Origin: an uncultured Candidatus Saccharibacteria bacterium
GTDB taxonomy: Bacteria > Patescibacteriota > Saccharimonadia > Saccharimonadales > Saccharimonadaceae
Length of the DNA stretch: 9,114 nt
Assembly (NCBI GenBank): GCA_947427985.1
Contig: CANEKB010000040.1
Coordinates: 1-9,114 of the forward strand
Direction of reading: 5' to 3'
Positions 4,566 through 9,114 of this stretch are shown piece after piece. Position 1 is the first letter of the stretch; each line of letters opens with the position of its first letter. Made by a program: the position numbers and the translations under genes. The notes beneath the pieces were generated by a model that was not told where the DNA came from, ran no database searches, and saw only the letters and a program-made list of their open reading frames with translations.

Positions 4566-6368
4566 ATGTTAAAACTTTTTCGTTATCTTAAAGCGTATAT
4601 TTGGCAAGTAATCGTACTCGTAGGGGCGGTGGCTTTACAGGTTTGGTGTTCAATCCAGCTACCGGCAATGATGGCGGATATCGTCAATAACGGTATCGTA
4701 AAAGGCGACCTGGATTATATTTGGACGACAGGAGTTTGGATGATTGGTTTCGCATTGCTGTCGTCGGCTTGTGCGTTTTTGGCGAACTTTATTTCGGCGT
4801 GGTTGGGGGCAAGCGTGACTCGGGACATTCGGAACGATTTCTTTGCCCATGTGCTAAGTTTGAACATTTCAGAGATTGATAATTTCTCAACAGCGTCTTT
4901 AATTACACGAACAGTAAACGATATCTTCCAGGCGCAACAGGCGATTACGATAGTCTTGATGATGGGGGTACGGGCGCCGTTGACGTGTGTTCTAGCAATT
5001 GGACAAGCGATCGCGACGGCTCCAGACATGACTTGGATCATCGCTTTAGCGGTGGGGGTAATTGTGACCTTGACAGCATTGATCATGGCAATTGTGATGC
5101 CGAAGTTCAAGATTATTCAGAAATTGGCCGATCGAATTACGTTGTTGACGCGTGAGAATTTGACTGGGCTAAGAGTGATCCGGGCGTTTAATAACGAGAA
5201 GCTAGAGAACCGTAAGTTCAATAAGACGAATGATGAGAATGCAAAGCTGAATGCGACGGTGGATGTGATTATGTCTTTGCAGAATCCGTTAGTGAGTTTG
5301 GTTTTCAATGGGACGACACTGCTTTGTGTTTGGATTGGGATTAGTTTGATTACGAAGGACTTTGCATATCTTGGTAATATGATGGCGTTTATGCAGTATG
5401 CGATTCAAGTCGTAATGTCGTTCCTATTCTTAACAATGCTGTTCGTCGTGTTGCCACGAGCGAGCGTGTCGGCGAAGCGGGTGAATGAAGTGATGGATAC
5501 AAAATCGAAGATTACTTGGGAACCAGAAACGGTGGGGAAGCCAGAGCTGGCGCCGTCGGTAGAGTTTAGTCATGTGGATTTTGCCTATGGTGGGGCAGAA
5601 GAGAAAGTTTTGCAGAATGTGTCGTTTACGGCAAAGGCGGGTGAGACGACGGCTTTCATCGGGTCGACCGGCTCAGGGAAATCAACCTTGATTAATTTGG
5701 TGCCACGTTTTTATGAAGCAACCGGCGGCGAAATCAAAATTAACGGCGTAGATATCAAGAATTATGCGCAGCGAGATTTAATGCGACGAATTGGCTATGT
5801 GCCGCAGCGAGGAGTGCTGTTTGCGGGGACAATTAAAAGCAATATTGTTTTTGGGGTGCCAGAAGTAGATGAGGAGCGTATGCGCCTTGCGGCACGAGTG
5901 TCACAGTCGGAAGAGTTTATTGAAAAGTTGGAGAAGAAATATGATTCACATATTGCTCAGGGCGGTACGAATGTGTCGGGCGGACAGCGTCAGCGTCTTT
6001 CGATTGCAAGGGCAATTGCGAAAGATCCCGATATTTATATTTTCGATGATTCCTTCTCGGCGCTAGACATGAAAACTGATGCGAAATTGCGCGAGGCTCT
6101 AAAGCCGGTAACCCAGAATGCCGTAACGCTGATTGTGGCGCAGCGGATTAGTACGATTAAAGATGCTGAACAGATCGTAGTTCTGAACCAGGGTAAGGTA
6201 GTAGGGAAAGGTAATCATCTAGAATTGCTAAAGAAATGCCGGGTTTATCAAGAGATTGCGAAGTCGCAACTTTCGGAGAAAGAATTTGCCGACGAAATGA
6301 AGCGGAGCGAGGTGTCCTCGAAAACTGGTGCAAAAGCAAAATCGGGAAAGGAGGTGAAGCATGCCTAA
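4566..6368 (+). CDS. Heterodimeric ABC exporter subunit 1 (degenerate ATPase half)
   Basis: A 600-residue half-transporter: an N-terminal six-helix exporter domain (about residues 10-305) and a C-terminal nucleotide-binding domain (about 330-570). NBD motifs are Walker A GSTGSGKST (366-374), Q-loop Gln414, signature VSGGQ (470-474), Walker B YIFDD (491-495) and D-loop SALD. The catalytic Glu is replaced by Asp495, and the H-loop His by Gln526 (VAQR), the pattern of degenerate subunits such as TM287. Its intact signature completes the active site of subunit 2. The gene overlaps the next by eight bases. The C-terminal 30 residues are Lys/Ser/Glu-rich and probably disordered; that stretch also carries the partner's Shine-Dalgarno. 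Similar to YheI, LmrC and MdlA-type multidrug or lipid exporters; the substrate is unknown. Confidence 0.92.
   Translation: MLKLFRYLKAYIWQVIVLVGAVALQVWCSIQLPAMMADIVNNGIVKGDLDYIWTTGVWMIGFALLSSACAFLANFISAWLGASVTRDIRNDFFAHVLSLNISEIDNFSTASLITRTVNDIFQAQQAITIVLMMGVRAPLTCVLAIGQAIATAPDMTWIIALAVGVIVTLTALIMAIVMPKFKIIQKLADRITLLTRENLTGLRVIRAFNNEKLENRKFNKTNDENAKLNATVDVIMSLQNPLVSLVFNGTTLLCVWIGISLITKDFAYLGNMMAFMQYAIQVVMSFLFLTMLFVVLPRASVSAKRVNEVMDTKSKITWEPETVGKPELAPSVEFSHVDFAYGGAEEKVLQNVSFTAKAGETTAFIGSTGSGKSTLINLVPRFYEATGGEIKINGVDIKNYAQRDLMRRIGYVPQRGVLFAGTIKSNIVFGVPEVDEERMRLAARVSQSEEFIEKLEKKYDSHIAQGGTNVSGGQRQRLSIARAIAKDPDIYIFDDSFSALDMKTDAKLREALKPVTQNAVTLIVAQRISTIKDAEQIVVLNQGKVVGKGNHLELLKKCRVYQEIAKSQLSEKEFADEMKRSEVSSKTGAKAKSGKEVKHA
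6347..6356 (+). promoter_or_regulatory. Strong ribosome binding site for ABC subunit 2
   Basis: AAAGGAGGTG lies inside the last codons of subunit 1, ending four bases before the ATG at 6361. It fixes the start of subunit 2 and suggests independent or coupled initiation on the polycistronic mRNA, whereas the first gene appears to have no leader. Confidence 0.85.
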
Positions 6369-8190
6369 GGGAGCAAGGAGCGTTGAAAAGCCAAAGAGCC
6401 TAGGGTTGGCGGCGAAACGGTTTTCGCAATCGTTAAAGCCATGGATTTTACCAATTGTTGTCTCGATTATCTTAGCGGTAGCGGCAACAGTTTGCTCGAT
6501 TTTCGGACCAAATATTTTGGGGCAAATGACGAATACAGCAGTCGAGAATTACCAAACGGCATTCATGGAGGCGGGTGGTCAGATGCCGAGCAGCGAAGCC
6601 TTGGCAGCAGCGATTGATTGGGGAAAGATTGGGCAGTTAGCTTTACTACTAATCGGGCTTTTTGCGGTGTCGGCGATACTGAATTATATTCAAGGAGCGA
6701 TTCTTTCAGTAGTATCGGCGCGGTATGCTCGCAAGTTGCGTTCACAAATCATCGAGAAAATCGCGCGGTTGCCGATTTCATACTTCGATCGGCACCAGAT
6801 TGGCGATATCTTGGCACGAATGAGTAATGATATCGGTACAGTATCGAATACTTTGGCGAATGTATTAACGCAGATTATTACTAGTGTGACGACGTTGGTT
6901 GGGATTTTGATTATGATGATGACAATCTCGGTATGGTTGTCGGTAATTGCGTTAATAGCGGTGCCACTGTCATTAGTGATTGTGGGTTTGATTGCGAAGA
7001 AATCTCAGAAGTTTTTCCGTGAGGGTCAGTCGACTTTTGGCGTGTTGAATAGTTCGATTGAGGAAGACTATGCTGGGCAGTTGATCATTAAGGCGAATAG
7101 CCACGAGGACGCGTCAATCGAAAAATTCCAGAAAACGAATGCAAGGCTTTGTGAGTTGACCTGGAAGGGAAACTTCTTGGCGCAGCTAGCTTTTCCGATT
7201 ACGAACATGTTTACGAATGTGAGCTATGTAGCAATTTGCGTGGTGGGTGGCCGGATGGCGATTGATGGGAAGCTTCTACTCGGTAGCGTGCAGGCGTTCT
7301 TACAGTATGTTAGTCAGTTTAATCGACCGATTACCGAAGTTTCGCAGATTACGTCAAATATTCAGCAGACTTTAGCAGCGGCAGAACGAGTTTTTGATTT
7401 CTTGGAAGAACCAGAAGAGTCTCCAGATATGGCACCAGTCCAAACGATTGAGGAGATTCGAGGCGCAGTAGAATTTCATCATGTTGATTTTGCTTACGAC
7501 CCGTCTAAGCCGATTATTCGGGATTTCTCGGTAAAAATCAAACCCGGGATGCAAGTGGCGATTGTTGGTCCGACCGGAGCAGGGAAGACGACGATTATTA
7601 ACCTTTTGATGCGGTTCTATGATCCGGTTTCTGGCTATATTTCGATTGATGGTGTACCGACGAGGGAGATGAAGCGATCGGATGTGCGAAGGCTCTTTGG
7701 CATGGTTTTGCAGGATACCTGGTTGTTTTCGGGTACAATTGAAGAGAACTTGCGGTATGGTCGTGCCGGTGTTAGCCACGAAGAAATCGTAAAAGCAACT
7801 AAAGCTAGCAGCATACACCATTTTATTGAGTCGTTGCCAAAAGGCTACAAGACGGAAATTTCGGAGGATTCGGATAACGTTTCGGCAGGCGAAAAGCAGC
7901 TCTTAACTATTGCTCGAGCGATGGTGGCTAACCCGCCAATGATGATCCTCGACGAAGCAACGTCGAATGTTGATACACGGACGGAACAGCTAATTCAGGA
8001 TGCTTTCGCTAAACTGACACACGGACGGACGTCGTTTGTGATTGCGCATCGATTATCGACAATTCGGAATTCGGATTTGATCCTAGTAATGAAAGAGGGA
8101 AGCATTGTAGAGCAGGGTACTCATGATGAGCTCTTAAAGCAGGACGGGTTCTATGCGGAGTTATATAACTCACAGTTTGCAGAAGAGTAG
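6361..8190 (+). CDS. Heterodimeric ABC exporter subunit 2 (catalytic ATPase half)
   Basis: A 609-residue half-transporter with a six-helix exporter domain (about 25-330) and an NBD (about 370-605). Walker A is GPTGAGKTT (403-411), the Q-loop is Gln451, Walker B is MMILDE with catalytic Glu532, the D-loop is SNVD, and the H-loop His563 lies in IAHRLST. The signature is SAGEK (508-512) rather than SGGQ. The canonical Walker/H-loop set pairs with the good signature of subunit 1, while this divergent signature faces subunit 1's degenerate site. The loop between the first two helices is long and polar (about 58-88). The gene starts inside the end of subunit 1 (overlap 6361-6368) and is translationally linked to it. 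Best matches in style are YheH, TM288 and LmrD. No accessory gene in the window reveals the exported substrate. Confidence 0.93.
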   Translation: MPKGARSVEKPKSLGLAAKRFSQSLKPWILPIVVSIILAVAATVCSIFGPNILGQMTNTAVENYQTAFMEAGGQMPSSEALAAAIDWGKIGQLALLLIGLFAVSAILNYIQGAILSVVSARYARKLRSQIIEKIARLPISYFDRHQIGDILARMSNDIGTVSNTLANVLTQIITSVTTLVGILIMMMTISVWLSVIALIAVPLSLVIVGLIAKKSQKFFREGQSTFGVLNSSIEEDYAGQLIIKANSHEDASIEKFQKTNARLCELTWKGNFLAQLAFPITNMFTNVSYVAICVVGGRMAIDGKLLLGSVQAFLQYVSQFNRPITEVSQITSNIQQTLAAAERVFDFLEEPEESPDMAPVQTIEEIRGAVEFHHVDFAYDPSKPIIRDFSVKIKPGMQVAIVGPTGAGKTTIINLLMRFYDPVSGYISIDGVPTREMKRSDVRRLFGMVLQDTWLFSGTIEENLRYGRAGVSHEEIVKATKASSIHHFIESLPKGYKTEISEDSDNVSAGEKQLLTIARAMVANPPMMILDEATSNVDTRTEQLIQDAFAKLTHGRTSFVIAHRLSTIRNSDLILVMKEGSIVEQGTHDELLKQDGFYAELYNSQFAEE

Positions 8191-8754
8191 TAGTTTTTGG
8201 TTGAGCTTGGTGTAGATTTCGCGCATAATGGGCTCTTTGCGGGCAGAGATCGCTTGATCAAGAGGGAACCAGCGGACGCCACTATTTTCGTCGGGCTTAT
8301 TATGAATTTCAGCAGAATCGTCGGCTTCGAAGAGGAAACAACAGTCGAGATGGAGGTGGGAGGGGATGAAATGGCCGCGCTTTTGGTGGAAGCTAACTGG
8401 GATGATTTCGAGAGAGAAGATTTTGGGGGTGAGGATTTTGAGTGACTTTAGGCTGGTTTCTTCGCGCGCTTCTTTTTCGGCGACGCGTAAGAGATTAGCA
8501 TCGCCGTCGGCATGTCCGCCGGTCCAAGCCCAAGTTTGGTAAATATTATGATAGGCCATGAGCACTTTGTCGTGAGTGGGATTCGTGATCCAGCAAGAAG
8601 CGGCGAAATGACAGATTTTGTTATCGCGCAAAAGGACGTTGTCAGGGAAAGTCTCGATCATATGGAGCATAGTGAGCTGATCGTGTTTTTCTTGTTCGTT
8701 GAACGGATGGAAGGCTTGGATTTCGGCATAGAGCGCGGAAAGGTTGTTTTTCAT
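8170..8754 (-). CDS. Nudix hydrolase family protein
   Basis: A 194-residue cytosolic protein with a Nudix fold at about residues 45-185. WAWTGGHADGD (76-85) leads into a Nudix helix KEAREETSL (94-102) containing the metal-binding Glu95, Glu98 and Glu99. Against the consensus GX5EX7REUXEEXGU, the first Glu is Ala86, Arg is Lys94 and the Gly is Ser101, a drift seen in a known GGHADGD-type subgroup. Such enzymes cleave nucleoside diphosphates linked to another moiety; the substrate cannot be given. The ATG at 8754 is preceded by GAGGT at a good distance. Its last seven codons overlap the 3' end of ABC subunit 2 (21 bases), tail to tail, and no terminator is visible between the two. Confidence 0.88.
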   Translation of the reverse strand: MKNNLSALYAEIQAFHPFNEQEKHDQLTMLHMIETFPDNVLLRDNKICHFAASCWITNPTHDKVLMAYHNIYQTWAWTGGHADGDANLLRVAEKEAREETSLKSLKILTPKIFSLEIIPVSFHQKRGHFIPSHLHLDCCFLFEADDSAEIHNKPDENSGVRWFPLDQAISARKEPIMREIYTKLNQKLLLFCKL

Positions 8755-8780
8755 GTTGGTTACCTCGGTTAGTTAGTTTT

Positions 8781-8810
8781 ATTATAGCTTAGAGAGGTGC
8801 TTACTGACAA
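8781..8810 (-). promoter_or_regulatory. Promoter of the Nudix hydrolase gene
   Basis: On the minus strand: TTGTCA (8805-8810), an 18-base spacer and perfect TATAAT (8781-8786). Expected start near 8774, giving a leader of about 20 nt with GAGGT as the ribosome binding site. Confidence 0.65.
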
Positions 8811-8845
8811 GCATCGACGATAATACTTATTTCAAAAAATTTTCG

Positions 8846-8888
8846 GATAAAAATATCTTCTACAAACTACCGTTGTAGAAGATATTTT
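8846..8888 (-). terminator. Terminator of tRNA-Ala with a perfect 16-bp stem
   Basis: Arms 8850-8865 and 8873-8888 are exact reverse complements around a seven-base loop; the minus-strand stem ends in a TTTTTATCC run. It begins 17 bases after the CCA end of the tRNA and precedes the Nudix promoter, so it insulates the two units. The stem is mostly A/T with a few G/C pairs. Confidence 0.8.
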
Positions 8889-8904
8889 CAATAATTTCAA
8901 ATCC

Positions 8905-8981
8905 TGGTGGAGTATATGAGACTCGAACTCATGACCTCTTCAATGCCATTGAAGCGCTCTAGCCAACTGAGCTAATACCCC
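8905..8981 (-). tRNA. tRNA-Ala, anticodon GGC
   Basis: The 77-nt minus-strand sequence folds as a normal tRNA. The acceptor stem is GGGGTAT with ATACTCC, which includes the G3-U70 pair that identifies alanine tRNAs. The D arm is GCTCAGTTGGCTAGAGC; the anticodon stem CTTCA/TGAAG encloses loop ATGGCAT, giving GGC after U33. The T arm contains GTTCGAGTC. CCA is encoded (8905-8907). It reads GCC and GCU codons. Confidence 0.96.
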
Positions 8982-8989
8982 GTAGTCAT

Positions 8990-9018
8990 ATTTTAGCACG
9001 GGGTGGGGAATTAGGCAA
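8990..9018 (-). promoter_or_regulatory. Promoter of tRNA-Ala
   Basis: On the minus strand: TTGCCT (9013-9018), a 17-base spacer and TGCTAAAAT, an extended -10 whose hexamer is 8990-8995. Expected start about 8983, directly before the mature 5' end. Confidence 0.6.
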
Positions 9019-9029
9019 GATTTTGTCCT

Positions 9030-9058
9030 TCGGAGGTTTACCTTCTTCTGTCCTCCGA
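9030..9058. repeat. 7-bp stem TCGGAGG/CCTCCGA at the right margin
   Basis: Arms 9030-9036 and 9052-9058 pair around a 15-base loop, with no T run on either side. A second, weak A/T stem (AAAAAGT, 9086-9092, with ACTTTTT, 9097-9103) lies further right. No gene is supported between 9019 and the window end. Confidence 0.3.
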
Positions 9059-9114
9059 CCAGAAAAGCCTGCACTTCCTCAGAATAAAAAGTAAAAACTT
9101 TTTCTTCACTCGGA

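Noticed and set aside
9038..9112. C-terminal end of a minus-strand gene entering from the right edge
   Set aside because: There is a 24-codon open stretch ending in TAA, but this length is common by chance and no family is recognisable.
1..9114. CRISPR array or alternative genetic code
   Set aside because: No regularly spaced direct repeats occur. UGA ends the YhhQ and Nudix genes and does not interrupt any family-supported frame, so UGA recoding is not indicated.

Overview
The window looks like an ordinary stretch of a small, mid-GC bacterial genome with a more accessory left end. The best guess is a Patescibacteria/CPR member, probably a Saccharibacteria (TM7)-like epibiont. Reasons: repeated FISUMP-like (Fibrobacter succinogenes major paralogous domain) protein tails, an apparent queuosine-salvage pair with no synthesis genes, leaderless-looking mRNAs, and compact single-gene transcription units. 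UGA and UAG both act as ordinary stops. The taxonomic call is inference, not proof.

Layout. 1-435: no intact gene; the minus strand holds a decayed FISUMP-like 3' gene end (40-276, three in-frame stops) followed by two strong hairpins. 436-660: tRNA-Leu(UAG) on the minus strand with terminator and two candidate promoters. 741-1658: a plus-strand alpha/beta hydrolase of the monoacylglycerol-lipase type. 1669-2243: the most interesting part, a 575-bp inverted duplication filling the whole gap between two genes. Its arms are 47-48 bp and nearly identical, and each arm carries the last seven codons and stop of a FISUMP-like protein. The two tails point outwards, their middles differ strongly, and a perfect 13-bp hairpin sits at the centre of symmetry. 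2249-3508 (minus): tRNA-guanine transglycosylase (tgt). 3630-4340 (minus): queuosine-precursor transporter of the YhhQ family. 4566-8190: a two-gene plus-strand operon for a heterodimeric type IV (MdlAB/YheI-YheH/TM287-288-like) ABC exporter. 8170-8754: a minus-strand Nudix hydrolase whose end overlaps the exporter operon tail to tail. 8905-8981: tRNA-Ala(GGC) on the minus strand with a perfect 16-bp terminator hairpin. 9019-9114: nothing firm.

How the parts work together. YhhQ would import preQ0, preQ1 or queuine made by a host or neighbour, and TGT would insert it at position 34 of GUN-anticodon tRNAs; this is salvage without synthesis. The two ABC subunits are complementary: subunit 1 has degenerate Walker B/H-loop residues but a good signature, while subunit 2 has good Walker B/H-loop residues but a degenerate signature. 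One consensus and one degenerate ATP site are therefore expected.

The FISUMP-like tails are 5'-truncated and cannot be expressed as they stand. They could be debris, or silent donor cassettes for recombination into a full-length surface-protein gene elsewhere; the window alone cannot decide.
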